A DNA stretch of 38,219 bases from Candidatus Schmidhempelia bombi str. Bimp (GTDB taxonomy: Bacteria > Pseudomonadota > Gammaproteobacteria > Enterobacterales > Orbaceae): the NCBI RefSeq assembly GCF_000471645.3, contig NZ_AWGA01000007.1, positions 1-38,219 on the forward strand, given 5' to 3'. Of the stretch, positions 20,307 to 30,044 are shown piece by piece. Position 1 is the stretch's first letter. Each line of letters opens with the position of its first letter. A program made the translations under genes and the position numbers. A model generated the notes under the pieces. That model did not search any database. It saw nothing but the letters and a program-made list of their open reading frames with translations, and was not told the DNA's origin.

Positions 20307-21305
20307 ATGAGTAAACCTATTGTATTTAGTGGCGCACAGCCTTCTGGTGAACTAACGATTGGTAACTATTTAGGTGCATTGCGCCAATGGGTTAAGTTAC
20401 AAGACGAATATGATTGTATCTATTGCATTGTTAACCAACATGCCATTACGGTTAGACAAGATCCAGAAAAACTACGTCAAGCAACGCTTGATACTCTTGC
20501 TCTCTATCTCGCTTGCGGTATCGATCCAGAAAAGAGTACCATCTTTGTTCAGTCTCATGTACCTGAACACGCCCAATTAGGGTGGATCCTTAACTGCTAT
20601 ACCTACTTTGGCGAGTTAAGCCGTATGACACAATTTAAAGATAAATCTGCACGCCACGCTGAAAACATCAATGCTGGGCTATTCGATTATCCAGTATTAA
20701 TGGCTGCGGATATTTTACTTTATCAAACCAGTCAAGTTCCGGTAGGCGAAGATCAAAAACAACATCTTGAACTAGCCCGTAATATTGCTGCACGTTTTAA
20801 TAGTTTATATGGTGATATTTTTAAAGTCCCTGAACCCTTTATCCCCACATCAGGTGCTCGAGTGATGTCATTACAAGATCCAACCAAAAAAATGTCAAAA
20901 TCGGATGATAATCGTAATAATGTGATTGGTTTACTTGAAGAGTTAAAATCAGTAGAAAAAAAATTCAAGCGTGCTGTTACCGACTCGGATGAACCACCTA
21001 TCGTACGTTATGATGTTAAAAATAAACCAGGGATTGCTAATCTATTAGATATTCTTTCTGGTGTCACCAATAAAAGTATTAGCCAATTAGAACAAGAATT
21101 TGAAGGCAAAATGTATGGCCATCTAAAAACCGAAGTTGCTCATCAAGTAACGCAAATGTTATCTGAATTACAGCTCCGTTATCTACAATTTAGAAATGAT
21201 GAGGCTTACCTAGCGCAAGTGATGCATAAAGGGGCGCAAAAAGCCCGTACTAGAGCGCAAGCGACACTAAACAAAGTCTATGATGCTATTGGTTTTATTC
21301 GTTAA
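20307..21305 (+). CDS. trpS: Tryptophan--tRNA ligase
   Basis: TrpS charges tRNA-Trp with tryptophan. It is a class I synthetase of 332 aa, against 334 in E. coli. The HIGH-like signature is in [22 protein letters not shown] near the N-terminus, and the KMSKS loop is present as [12 protein letters not shown] around residue 195. The specificity segment TRMTQFKDK-like [10 protein letters not shown] and the MAADILLYQ helix are intact. An AAAGG ribosome binding site precedes the ATG. It is the last gene of the conserved dam cluster; trkA follows 39 bp later. Confidence 0.98.
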   Translation: MSKPIVFSGAQPSGELTIGNYLGALRQWVKLQDEYDCIYCIVNQHAITVRQDPEKLRQATLDTLALYLACGIDPEKSTIFVQSHVPEHAQLGWILNCYTYFGELSRMTQFKDKSARHAENINAGLFDYPVLMAADILLYQTSQVPVGEDQKQHLELARNIAARFNSLYGDIFKVPEPFIPTSGARVMSLQDPTKKMSKSDDNRNNVIGLLEELKSVEKKFKRAVTDSDEPPIVRYDVKNKPGIANLLDILSGVTNKSISQLEQEFEGKMYGHLKTEVAHQVTQMLSELQLRYLQFRNDEAYLAQVMHKGAQKARTRAQATLNKVYDAIGFIR

Positions 21306-21344
21306 TTAATCACCAAACCTAAAGGGAAGAAAGCAGGAACGGAT

Positions 21345-22712
21345 ATGAAGATTATTATTCTCGGTGCTGGACACACAGGAAGTGCCCTCGCTGAATATTT
21401 GGTGACAGATAGCAGTAATAATATTACCGTCATTGATGAAGATCAGCAGCGTTTACAAGCATTACAAGAACGATTTGATCTTCAAGTTATCCATGGCAAA
21501 GCCTCTTATCCACAAATTCTAAGCGATGCTGGTGCTAAAGATGCTGATATGCTGGTTGCCGTCACCAATTGCGATGAAACAAATATGATTGCTTGTCAGT
21601 TAGGAAATGGTCTGTTTCATATTCCACAAAAAGTCGCGCGGATTCGAGCGGCTGAATACAATGACGACGATTATCCTCTATTTAATTCAGATATTATTGC
21701 TATCGATCATATTATTTCGCCAGAAAAAATGATTACCAAAAGTATTTATAAGCTTATTCAATATCCTGGTACCTTACAAGTTGTTATGTTTCATCATAAA
21801 CAAGTCGCGCTTGCTGTAGTTAAAGCCTATTATGGTGGCGCACTGGTCGGCGATGAACTTTCAGCGCTTAAGGCTCATTTACCGTTGCTTGATGCGCGTA
21901 TTGTGGCGATCTATCGACAAGATAGATTTATCCGCCCTATTGGTTCAACCATTATTGAAGCAGGCGATGAAATCTATTTTATTACTATCCCTAATAACAT
22001 CAAAGCGATAACAAATGAATTACAACGTTTAGAAAAACCTTATAAACGTATTATTATTAGTGGTGGGGGAAGTATCGGTTTAGCGCTCGCCAAGCATTTA
22101 GAAAATGATTACCAAGTTAAACTAATCGAACAGAATCGTCAAAAAGCCGAATTTATTGCCGAACAATTAGCCAATACCACGGTATTGCATGGCGAATCAT
22201 CGGATCAAGAGTTACTACTACAGGAACAAATAGAAGATACCGATCTATTTGTAGCGGTCACTAGCGATGACGAAAGCAATATTATGTCAGCCATGCTAGC
22301 GAAACGTATGGGGGCTAAAAAAGTTATTGTCTTGATCCAACGACAAGCTTATTTAGCCTTAATTAGTGATAGCGTAATTGATATTACCCTCTCTGCTCAA
22401 CATGCAACCATTTCAGCCTTACTTCGACACATTCGGCAATCCGATATCATTAGCATTACCGCATTAAGGCATGGGATTGCCGAAGCCATTGAAATTGTTG
22501 CTCACGGTGATGATCAGACCTCAAAAGTCGTTGGTCGCCCCCTGTCTGAAATTCGCCTACCAGGTGCGGCAACCATTGGCGCAATTATACGTAATAATGA
22601 TGTCCTAATTGCTAACGATGATATTCGCATAGAAGATAACGATCACATTCTGGTCTTTTTACCTGATCGCAAATATGTCAACGATATTGAAAGATTATTC
22701 AAAACCAGATAA
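21345..22712 (+). CDS. trkA: Trk potassium uptake protein TrkA
   Basis: TrkA is the cytoplasmic NAD-binding gating subunit of the Trk potassium uptake system, acting with the membrane subunits TrkH or TrkG. The protein has 455 aa against 458 in E. coli. It consists of two tandem RCK units, each with a Rossmann nucleotide-binding domain: IILGAGHTGSALAEYL at the start and IIISGGGSIGLALAKHL near residue 235. Each is followed by a C-terminal TrkA_C domain (about 140-220 and 370-455). It is joined to the trpS end of the dam cluster with a 39-bp gap. In E. coli it lies elsewhere with rsmB. The shared terminator follows. Confidence 0.96.
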   Translation: MKIIILGAGHTGSALAEYLVTDSSNNITVIDEDQQRLQALQERFDLQVIHGKASYPQILSDAGAKDADMLVAVTNCDETNMIACQLGNGLFHIPQKVARIRAAEYNDDDYPLFNSDIIAIDHIISPEKMITKSIYKLIQYPGTLQVVMFHHKQVALAVVKAYYGGALVGDELSALKAHLPLLDARIVAIYRQDRFIRPIGSTIIEAGDEIYFITIPNNIKAITNELQRLEKPYKRIIISGGGSIGLALAKHLENDYQVKLIEQNRQKAEFIAEQLANTTVLHGESSDQELLLQEQIEDTDLFVAVTSDDESNIMSAMLAKRMGAKKVIVLIQRQAYLALISDSVIDITLSAQHATISALLRHIRQSDIISITALRHGIAEAIEIVAHGDDQTSKVVGRPLSEIRLPGAATIGAIIRNNDVLIANDDIRIEDNDHILVFLPDRKYVNDIERLFKTR

Positions 22713-22730
22713 TAAGTTAACGAGGTTATA

Positions 22731-22759
22731 AAATAAAGCCAGATCAACTGGCTTTATTT
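22731..22759. terminator. Bidirectional terminator between trkA and yheS
   Basis: AAATAAAGCCAG (22731-22742) is exactly complementary to 22748-22759 around a 5-nt loop. The A-rich and T-rich flanks of the 12-bp stem give a U-tract in both directions, as expected for two convergent genes. Confidence 0.9.
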
Positions 22760-22777
22760 CGTTATCGTTTTCAACGA

Positions 22778-24700
22778 TTATTTTGACTCACTCATACCCT
22801 CATTCAATAACTGTTGTAACTGTTCCTGAATATCAAACCACGCCATCTCTACTGCTTCTAATGCCGCTTTATGCTGGCTTTGCTGCTGAATTAACACCGT
22901 TAGTGCCTGTTTTTGCTCTGCTTGATAAAGATTATTATCCGCCAAGCGTTGTTCAATATCTGCTAATTCATCCGTTAATTGAGCCATCTGCTTTTCTAGC
23001 TTAGCAATAGTTTTATTTAATGGCTGAGCCCGTGCGCGTATCTGCGCATCTATCTGTCTTTGCTGTTTACGATCAACTTTAGTATTGATCGATTTAACCT
23101 CAACTGAAGCTATACTAGCAAACTCCTTTTGTTGATTAGCTAACCAATCTTGATAATCATCTAAATCACCCGCAAATGGGATAACTTGCTTATTATCAAC
23201 TAAATAAAATTCATCGGTCACTGATCGTAATAAATGACGATCGTGCGATACCACCACCAATGCCCCTTGAAAATCAATCAAAGCTTCGGTTAATGCTTGA
23301 CGCATATCCAAGTCTAAATGGTTGGTCGGTTCATCTAGTAATAATAAATTAGGTTTTTGCCACACAATCAACGCTAATACTAATCGCGCTTTTTCTCCCC
23401 CAGAAAAAGCACCTGTTGCTTGTAATACTTTATCACCGCGAAAATCAAAGCCCCCTAAATAATTACGCAATTGCTGCTCTGTGGTTTGAGGTGTAGCCAA
23501 GCGTGCTAAATGCCAAAGCGGTGACTCATCCGTTCGCAGGGTCTCTAATTGGTGTTGAGCAAAATAACCTAGCTTAACCCCTTTTGCCAGACTCACTTCG
23601 CCACTTAACGCAGCTAATTCGCCGGCTAATAACTTAATTAACGTCGATTTACCCGCGCCATTACGTCCTAACAAACCAATACGTGAACCGGGAACTAAAT
23701 TTAACTTAATTTTCTCAAGTATAACGTTACTCTCATAACCAGCGACAACATCGCTCATTTTTAATAATGGATTGGGCAAATCATCAGGTGGACTAAATTC
23801 AAAATGAAAAGGATTATCGACATGCGCAGGGGCAATATACGCCATACGCTCCAACATTTTAATGCGGCTCTGCGCCTGTTTGGCTTTCGTCGCCTTAGCG
23901 CGAAAACGATCTATATAGTTTTGTAAATGGGCCACCTTTTGTTGCTGATGTTCATAAAGCGACTGCTGCTGAGCCAATTTTGTGACGCGTTGCCGTTCAA
24001 AATCACTGTAATTACCTGTATATTCAAAAATAGTTTGTTGTTCAATATGAATAATACGATTCACTAAAGGATCTAAAAAATCACGATCATGAGAAATTAA
24101 CAATAATGTACCCGTATAACTTTTTAACCAACGCTCCAACCACATAACCGCATCTAAATCCAAATGGTTGGTCGGCTCATCTAATAACAGTAAATCCGAA
24201 CGACATAACAGCGCCTGCGCCAAATTCAACCGCATACGCCAGCCACCGGAAAACGCTTTAACAGGTAAGGTAAATTGTTGTTCAGTAAAACCAAGACCAT
24301 GCAAAAGAACGGCTGCTCTGGACTGAATTGTCCAAGCATCGATAGTATCCAATTGACTATGAATAGCGGCAATCTGATAACCATCATTACGCGCATTGGC
24401 GTCAGCTAACTGCTGCTCTAATTGCCGATATTGCCTATCGCCATCGATGACATAATCGATAGCGGACATAGCTAACGCTGGGGTTTCTTGATTAACCCAG
24501 GCTAATTGCCAATGTGCAGGAATCGTCAAACTACCGGCATCCGTCGTCATTTCACCTTTTATTAACGAAAATAGTGTTGATTTACCACAGCCATTTTTAC
24601 CCACTAAGCCAACTTTCTGTCCTGGGTTAATCGTCGCACTTGCTTTTTCTAAGAGCAGATTAACGCCACGTCTTAGAGCTATCCCTGAAAAAACAATCAT
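22778..24700 (-). CDS. yheS: ABC-F family ATPase YheS
   Basis: This is a soluble ABC-F protein with two ATPase domains and no membrane segments; members act on the ribosome, and YheS is linked to relief of translational stalling. The protein has 640 aa (E. coli YheS 637) and is highly similar. The first nucleotide-binding domain has Walker A GKNGCGKST (about residue 35), signature FSGGWRMRL and Walker B LLLLDEPTNHLDL. The interdomain linker (RFRAKATKAKQAQSRIKMLERM) follows. The second domain has GRNGAGKST, SGGEKARL and LLLLDEPTNHLDL, then a long Gln-rich coiled coil from about residue 545 to the end. It is convergent with trkA and appears to be a single-gene unit. Confidence 0.97.
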   Translation of the reverse strand: MIVFSGIALRRGVNLLLEKASATINPGQKVGLVGKNGCGKSTLFSLIKGEMTTDAGSLTIPAHWQLAWVNQETPALAMSAIDYVIDGDRQYRQLEQQLADANARNDGYQIAAIHSQLDTIDAWTIQSRAAVLLHGLGFTEQQFTLPVKAFSGGWRMRLNLAQALLCRSDLLLLDEPTNHLDLDAVMWLERWLKSYTGTLLLISHDRDFLDPLVNRIIHIEQQTIFEYTGNYSDFERQRVTKLAQQQSLYEHQQQKVAHLQNYIDRFRAKATKAKQAQSRIKMLERMAYIAPAHVDNPFHFEFSPPDDLPNPLLKMSDVVAGYESNVILEKIKLNLVPGSRIGLLGRNGAGKSTLIKLLAGELAALSGEVSLAKGVKLGYFAQHQLETLRTDESPLWHLARLATPQTTEQQLRNYLGGFDFRGDKVLQATGAFSGGEKARLVLALIVWQKPNLLLLDEPTNHLDLDMRQALTEALIDFQGALVVVSHDRHLLRSVTDEFYLVDNKQVIPFAGDLDDYQDWLANQQKEFASIASVEVKSINTKVDRKQQRQIDAQIRARAQPLNKTIAKLEKQMAQLTDELADIEQRLADNNLYQAEQKQALTVLIQQQSQHKAALEAVEMAWFDIQEQLQQLLNEGMSESK

Positions 24701-24774
24701 ATTCTTCTATCTATACATTGAGTAAAAATGCCGTTATGTTAACGGAAATTTTCCCTATTGACGAGGATTTGCGC

Positions 24775-25330
24775 CTATATAATCATTAAAAACAAGATCA
24801 TTAATGGACAAAAAAGCATAACAACACAGAAATTTATGTCACCAAGATTACTGAGATTTATTAATTGCAGAAAATCTTTGTTATAGCCAATATGATTGTT
24901 CAAGCTATAAGTGTCACACTCTAGTAACCAAAATTCACAATAGGTATAGCGATTTATCGTCGCAGGCAGGTTGTCTGGCCCGTCTTTAAAGCCAACTAAC
25001 CAGAGCAGATAGTAGAAATAGTATTGGGAATATTGAGCAAAACGGTGACCAGTAGCGCCTCATAGTGCTGTTGGCCCTACTTTAGACATTCCGCTTCTCG
25101 CTGGCTATCAAGTAATTTGGTATATCTACAGTTTTTAGTACCAAAACCGATAGACACACCATTCTGTTGTTAAATAAGCATTGTGGCACCAGCAAAAGTA
25201 AAGTTTGCCGATTTTTCTGATCAAAAAATCAGCTTCTCCCACATCTTTTGAACTAAAGCATTGACCAGTCGCTAGGTATGTTGCTATTAAATCACTATTA
25301 GGTATCCCTAAGAATAGCTCATTTATCGTT
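24775..25330 (-). pseudogene. Possible decayed gene, unidentified
   Basis: The 760-bp gap between yheS and purH is richer in GC than other gaps. On the minus strand it holds protein-like stretches in different frames: one around 25330-25180 reads NELFLGIPNSDLIATYLATGQ then SSKDVGEADFLIRKIGK; another around 25195-25060 includes SIGFGTKNCRYTKLLDSQRE; and a 94-codon stop-free stretch at 25059-24775 includes QYYFYYLLWLVGFKDGPDNL and ATINRYTYCEFWLLE. Stops and frame changes separate them, and no start codon with a ribosome binding site is evident. I do not recognise the family. This looks like a gene destroyed by frameshifts, but chance open frames cannot be ruled out. Confidence 0.35.
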
Positions 25331-25462
25331 ACTAAACTTAGCCATTAATGAATACAGCTATGTTAATTTATCATCAAGAAAAGCCTAAACATTCTTCTTG
25401 TTTTTTTATATAATGCTTTCTCACTCAATTGTTAGCAGTTTCATATATGAGGGTTCTCTCTT

Positions 25463-27052
25463 ATGCAACAGCACCGTCCAATTCGCCGCGCTTTACTTAG
25501 TGTGTCAGACAAAACCAACATTATCGATTTTGCCAAGGCGCTAATCCAACGTAATATTGACATTTTATCGACCGGTGGTACCGCCAAATTATTGCTGGCA
25601 CATCATATTCCAGTCATTGAGGTTGCTGATTATACAGGTTTTCCAGAAATGATGGGGGGGCGAATTAAAACCTTGCACCCTAAAATTCATGGCGGTATTC
25701 TGGGGCGACGTGATATTGATGATAATATCATGCAGCAATATGCTATTACACCTATCGATTTGGTGGTGGTTAATCTCTATCCATTTGCCCAGACCGTGGC
25801 GCAACCAGATTGTACGTTAGCGCAAGCTATTGAAAATATCGATATTGGGGGTCCAACCATGGTTCGTTCCGCCGCTAAAAATCATCAGGATGTCACTGTT
25901 GTTGTTGATCCTCAAGATTATCAGAATGTGATAGATCAATTAGATATGCATCAGCAATCAGTAACGCTAGCCTTTCGTCGCCATTTAGCCTGTAAAGCAT
26001 TTGAACATACCGCACACTATGATGGGATGATTGCCAATTACCTTGGTCAGCGAGTCGCACCTTACTTTACTGAGAATGCTCAACCTTCTGGTCAATTTCC
26101 AAGAACGCTAAATCAGCAGTGGATAAAGAAACAAGATATGCGCTATGGTGAAAACAGTCATCAACAAGCTGCTTTTTATATTGAGCAACCATTAATTACA
26201 GCAAGTATTGCTAGCGCTGTACAATGGCAAGGTAAAGCGCTTTCCTATAACAATATCGCTGATACCGATGCCGCTTTAGAGTGTGTAAAACAATTTACTG
26301 AGCCAACCTGTGTGATTGTAAAACATGCCAATCCTTGTGGCGTCGCCACCGCTGATTCGATGTTAAACGCCTATCTACGTGCTTATCAAACTGATCCAAC
26401 CTCAGCATTTGGCGGCATTATCGCGTTTAATGGTGAACTTGATGCTGAGACAGCAAAAACTATTATCGATCGCCAATTTGTTGAAGTGGTCATTGCGCCA
26501 ACTATCACTGATGAAGCGTTAACTATTTTTGCTAATAAAAAGAATGTTCGAGTCTTAACTTGCGGTGAATGGCGACAACATACTCGAGGTATTGACATTA
26601 AACGTGTTAATGGTGGTCTGTTAGTTCAAGAACCTGATACAAAAATGTTGACCTTAGCCGATATTGAAATTGTTTCACAACGACAACCAACCTCGCAAGA
26701 ACTAGCCGATGCCTTATTCTGCTGGAAAGTAGCTAAATTTGTTAAATCAAATGCCATCGTCTATGCCAGAGACCAGATGACAATCGGTATCGGTGCAGGG
26801 CAAATGAGCCGCGTCTATTCAGCAAAAATTGCGGGTATAAAAGCACAGGATGAAAACCTTAATATTGCTGGCAGTGTGATGGCTTCTGATGCTTTCTTTC
26901 CGTTTCGAGATGGTATTGATGCCGCCGCCAACGTTGGTATTACTTGCGTAATTCAGCCAGGGGGATCGATTCGTGATGATGAAGTTATCGCGGCAGCCAA
27001 TCAACATAATATGGCAATGATATTTACTCATATACGACATTTTCGTCATTGA
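25463..27052 (+). CDS. purH: Bifunctional AICAR transformylase/IMP cyclohydrolase
   Basis: PurH carries out the last two steps of de novo IMP synthesis: formyl transfer from 10-formyltetrahydrofolate to AICAR, and cyclisation of FAICAR. The protein has 529 aa, the same as E. coli. The N-terminal IMP cyclohydrolase domain (about 1-200) shows the MGS fold with [21 protein letters not shown] and [16 protein letters not shown]. The transformylase domain has LRYGENSHQ-like [13 protein letters not shown] and the catalytic KHANPCGVA. The C-terminus ends [34 protein letters not shown] site precedes the ATG, and a TATAAT lies at 25409-25414. I saw no PurR operator upstream. purD follows after 54 bp as in E. 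coli. Confidence 0.98.
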   Translation: MQQHRPIRRALLSVSDKTNIIDFAKALIQRNIDILSTGGTAKLLLAHHIPVIEVADYTGFPEMMGGRIKTLHPKIHGGILGRRDIDDNIMQQYAITPIDLVVVNLYPFAQTVAQPDCTLAQAIENIDIGGPTMVRSAAKNHQDVTVVVDPQDYQNVIDQLDMHQQSVTLAFRRHLACKAFEHTAHYDGMIANYLGQRVAPYFTENAQPSGQFPRTLNQQWIKKQDMRYGENSHQQAAFYIEQPLITASIASAVQWQGKALSYNNIADTDAALECVKQFTEPTCVIVKHANPCGVATADSMLNAYLRAYQTDPTSAFGGIIAFNGELDAETAKTIIDRQFVEVVIAPTITDEALTIFANKKNVRVLTCGEWRQHTRGIDIKRVNGGLLVQEPDTKMLTLADIEIVSQRQPTSQELADALFCWKVAKFVKSNAIVYARDQMTIGIGAGQMSRVYSAKIAGIKAQDENLNIAGSVMASDAFFPFRDGIDAAANVGITCVIQPGGSIRDDEVIAAANQHNMAMIFTHIRHFRH

Positions 27053-27106
27053 CTTAATTTATTGTGGTCTATCCATCATTGATCTATTAATCAAGAGGAG
27101 CGTAGG

Positions 27107-28393
27107 ATGCAAGTATTAATTATTGGTAATGGCGGGCGTGAGCATGCATTAGGTTGGAAAGTCGCTAGCTCGCCATTGGTGTCTAAGGTCTATATTGCAC
27201 CGGGCAATGCCGGAACGGCTAGTGAACCTAAACTTGAAAATATTCCCATTGCGGCGACCGATTTAGAACAGCTTGTCTCTTTTGCTAAACAACAACAGAT
27301 CGCATTAACCATTGTCGGACCAGAAGCTCCCCTCGTATTAGGTATTGTTGATCGTTTCCGAGACGCTGGCTTACCGATTTTTGGCCCAACCCAAGCTGCT
27401 GCCCAGTTGGAAGGGTCTAAAGCATTTACTAAAGATTTTCTCTCTCGTCACCATATTCCAACGGCCGAATATCACTGTTTCACTGAAGTTGAACCGGCAT
27501 TAGCTTATATACGTCAACATGGTACCCCAATAGTGATTAAAGCGGATGGTTTAGCCGCAGGTAAAGGGGTGATCGTGGCAATGAATAGTGAGCAAGCCAC
27601 CTGTGCTGTCAAAGATATGTTAGCCGGTAACGCGTTTGGACAAGCCGGCCATCGAATTGTTATCGAACAATTTCTAAGTGGCGAAGAGGCAAGTTTTATT
27701 GTTATGGTTGATGGTAAGCATGTGTTACCGATGGCAACCAGTCAAGATCATAAACGCGTTGGTGATGGGGATAGTGGCCCAAATACAGGCGGTATGGGGG
27801 CTTATTCCCCTGCGCCTGTGGTAACTGATGCCGTATTTGAAAAAATTATGCGGCAAATTATTTATCCAACCGTGGATGGTATGGCACAAGAAGGACGAAC
27901 TTATACGGGTTTTCTCTATGCTGGATTAATGATTGATCCGCAAGGGAACCCTAAAGTGATTGAATTTAATTGCCGCTTCGGTGATCCTGAAACACAACCA
28001 ATTATGATGCGTTTACAATCAGACTTAGTACAACACTGTTTAGCGGCTATAGATGGCAAACTTAATACACAAACTGCGCAATGGGATCCTCGCCCCGCAT
28101 TAGCGGTAGTCATGGCCGCTGAAGGTTATCCTAATACTTATCGTACTGGCGATGCCATCAATGGTCTACCAGCGGCGGCAACCAAAGATCATTGCAAAAT
28201 ATTTTTAGCGGGTGCTCGGTCACAGGCGAATCATATCGTGACCGATGGTGGTCGTGTATTGTGTGTGGCGGCATTAGGTGAAACCTTACTCGCAGCAAAG
28301 CAAGACGCTTACCATCAAGTTAAGCAGATCAATTGGCAAGGTGCTTTTTATCGGCATGATATTGGTGATCGAGCCATTTATCGCAAAAATTAA
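27107..28393 (+). CDS. purD: Phosphoribosylamine--glycine ligase (GARS)
   Basis: PurD joins glycine to phosphoribosylamine with ATP, the second step of purine synthesis. The protein has 428 aa. It has an N-terminal domain starting MQVLIIGNGGREHALGWK, an ATP-grasp domain in the middle (PIVIKADGLAAGKGVIVAM at about 135-155), the metal-binding and signature region RFGDPETQPIMMRL near residue 290, and a C-terminal domain. The start has a strong GAGGAG 10 nt upstream. It forms an operon with purH. Downstream there is no clear U-tailed terminator, only the structured element at 28724-28793. Confidence 0.98.
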   Translation: MQVLIIGNGGREHALGWKVASSPLVSKVYIAPGNAGTASEPKLENIPIAATDLEQLVSFAKQQQIALTIVGPEAPLVLGIVDRFRDAGLPIFGPTQAAAQLEGSKAFTKDFLSRHHIPTAEYHCFTEVEPALAYIRQHGTPIVIKADGLAAGKGVIVAMNSEQATCAVKDMLAGNAFGQAGHRIVIEQFLSGEEASFIVMVDGKHVLPMATSQDHKRVGDGDSGPNTGGMGAYSPAPVVTDAVFEKIMRQIIYPTVDGMAQEGRTYTGFLYAGLMIDPQGNPKVIEFNCRFGDPETQPIMMRLQSDLVQHCLAAIDGKLNTQTAQWDPRPALAVVMAAEGYPNTYRTGDAINGLPAAATKDHCKIFLAGARSQANHIVTDGGRVLCVAALGETLLAAKQDAYHQVKQINWQGAFYRHDIGDRAIYRKN

Positions 28394-28817
28394 TTATTTT
28401 TAATAAATTTAAATAGTGATAACGAATTAGTTAAAGTAGTTTATTATTATGGTGAATAGATTAGGTTCAAATACGTTATTCGATTTCATCATAATAATGA
28501 TTTAGCCGCAGCGACTTACCATAGCTAAACGTGTCACACCCTACATGATGTAATTTAAACTGTTTTAGCCTCAATAGTAAATGCTGTAATAAAATCAACA
28601 GATAAAATGGATTAAATTTATTAGTGTTGTGACTGATGATATCTGCTTTAGATGAATAAATTTTATTATCACGCTAACTAATTAAGATCAGATCAACTTA
28701 TCAGTAGCTATCTCTGCATGTATGAAGGTAAAGGTGCAATGGCTACTCGTCTTAAGAGACAAAAATTAAGCGCTCAACATTGCACCTCTGCTTCGTTATA
28801 TCGTCAACATGTTACTA
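28394..28817. other. Convergent gap between purD and the MFS gene
   Basis: This 424-bp region lies between convergent genes and has no gene-sized open frame. It contains a GC-richer stem-loop at 28724-28793, described separately. The rest is AT-rich and unremarkable. Confidence 0.5.
28724..28793. repeat. Long imperfect stem-loop element
   Basis: AGGTGCAATG (28732-28741) is exactly inverted at 28777-28786. Outside it GAAG (28724-28727) pairs with CTTC (28790-28793) across a small internal loop, and inside is a GTCT-TAAG-AGAC hairpin (28748-28759). It lacks a U-tract. It could be a transcript end structure, a small RNA or a short repeat-element relic. Confidence 0.55.
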
Positions 28818-30035
28818 CTACATATCGATAGTATTTTTCGGTAACAAGATAATCATTAATAATGAAATCATATAAAGTGTAGCCAAAAATGCCATAGCAA
28901 CAAACATTGAATAGTAATCAAGGAAGTAGCCGATAGCAAAAGGGGATAACCCACCAATAGCCCGTCCAGTATTAAAAATCACGTTATTGGCCGTACTGCG
29001 TATGACAATAGGATAGTGATTACTGATTAAAGCCCCATAACCTGCGCTCATACCATTAACAAAAAAGCCAACCACCATGCCCCCCAATAATAAAGCCACT
29101 TCATTAGACACATACACATATAAAAATACCGCAATGCTGGCCGCAATCAAAAAGCAGGGAAATGCATATTTTTCGCCTAATTTATCCATGATCTGTCCAA
29201 ATACCAACATACCAACACACATACCAAAAATAGTACTAATCATCCATAAAGATGACGTGGTGACTGTTAAACCAAGTTGATTTTGTAAAATGGTTGGCAA
29301 CCAAATCATTAAACCAAAATAGCCCGCAACCTGAACCGAGGCCATTACCATTAAAATCAGCGTGGTAAATGTGGTAGTTGGTGTAGAAAATAAGCGTTTA
29401 ATCGAAACGAATTCAATGCTTGATTTTTTTCGGGCATTTAACCAAACTGGGGTTTCTTGCAACTGTTTACGTGCAAAATAGATCCAAAATATAGGCGCAA
29501 TACCAATCACAAATAAAGCACGCCAACCTAACCATGGAATAATATACGCTGCCAGCAACGCTGCCGCTACCGACCCCGCTTGCCCACCAATTGAAACCAT
29601 GGAGGAAGCACGTCCACGCTCTTTTGGCGCATAAACATCTGCCACCATTGCCATACCAATACCAAACTCACCGCCACCACCAACACCCGCAAGAAAACGT
29701 AAAATATAAACCCAATAAACGTTTGTTGCACAAGCGGTAAGGGCAGTTGCTATAGCAAATAAGAAAATAGTATAAGTGAATACTCTAACTCGACCATACT
29801 TATCTGCCATTAACCCAAAAATCAATCCACCGACTAACATGCCAATATTGGTGACGGTAGCAATAAGACCTGCTTCAGAAGAAGTGATATCAAAGGCGGT
29901 TTTGATAGCGGAAAGGGCAAATGAGAAGAACATAATATCCATGCCTTCAAGCCCTAATCCCATCATGGCACTATGCAATACTCGTCGCTGATAGGTGGCG
30001 GATACTGCTGTGTTTTCTTGCTGTTGACAATTCAT
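28818..30035 (-). CDS. Major facilitator superfamily transporter
   Basis: This is a 12-helix secondary transporter of 405 aa in the inner membrane. The MFS loop 2-3 signature is GLMADKYGRVRV (about residues 75-86), followed by a glycine-rich helix RFLAGVGGGGEFGIGMAM, YAPKERGRASS after helix 4, and a long central cytoplasmic loop (ARKQLQETPVWLNARKKSS) between the two six-helix halves. This pattern resembles the sugar/acid:proton symporter-like families, and the substrate cannot be read from sequence. It starts only 9 bp after the uridine phosphorylase-like gene, behind AAGGAA, so both should be on one transcript. A nucleoside or base is therefore a reasonable but untested guess for the substrate. 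Confidence 0.85.
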   Translation of the reverse strand: MNCQQQENTAVSATYQRRVLHSAMMGLGLEGMDIMFFSFALSAIKTAFDITSSEAGLIATVTNIGMLVGGLIFGLMADKYGRVRVFTYTIFLFAIATALTACATNVYWVYILRFLAGVGGGGEFGIGMAMVADVYAPKERGRASSMVSIGGQAGSVAAALLAAYIIPWLGWRALFVIGIAPIFWIYFARKQLQETPVWLNARKKSSIEFVSIKRLFSTPTTTFTTLILMVMASVQVAGYFGLMIWLPTILQNQLGLTVTTSSLWMISTIFGMCVGMLVFGQIMDKLGEKYAFPCFLIAASIAVFLYVYVSNEVALLLGGMVVGFFVNGMSAGYGALISNHYPIVIRSTANNVIFNTGRAIGGLSPFAIGYFLDYYSMFVAMAFLATLYMISLLMIILLPKNTIDM

Positions 30036-30044
30036 ATCATTTCC

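Noticed and set aside
25380-25462. PurR operator upstream of purH
   Set aside because: I looked for the ACGCAAACGTTTGCGT-like box and found nothing close. Only a TATAAT with a poor -35 is present.
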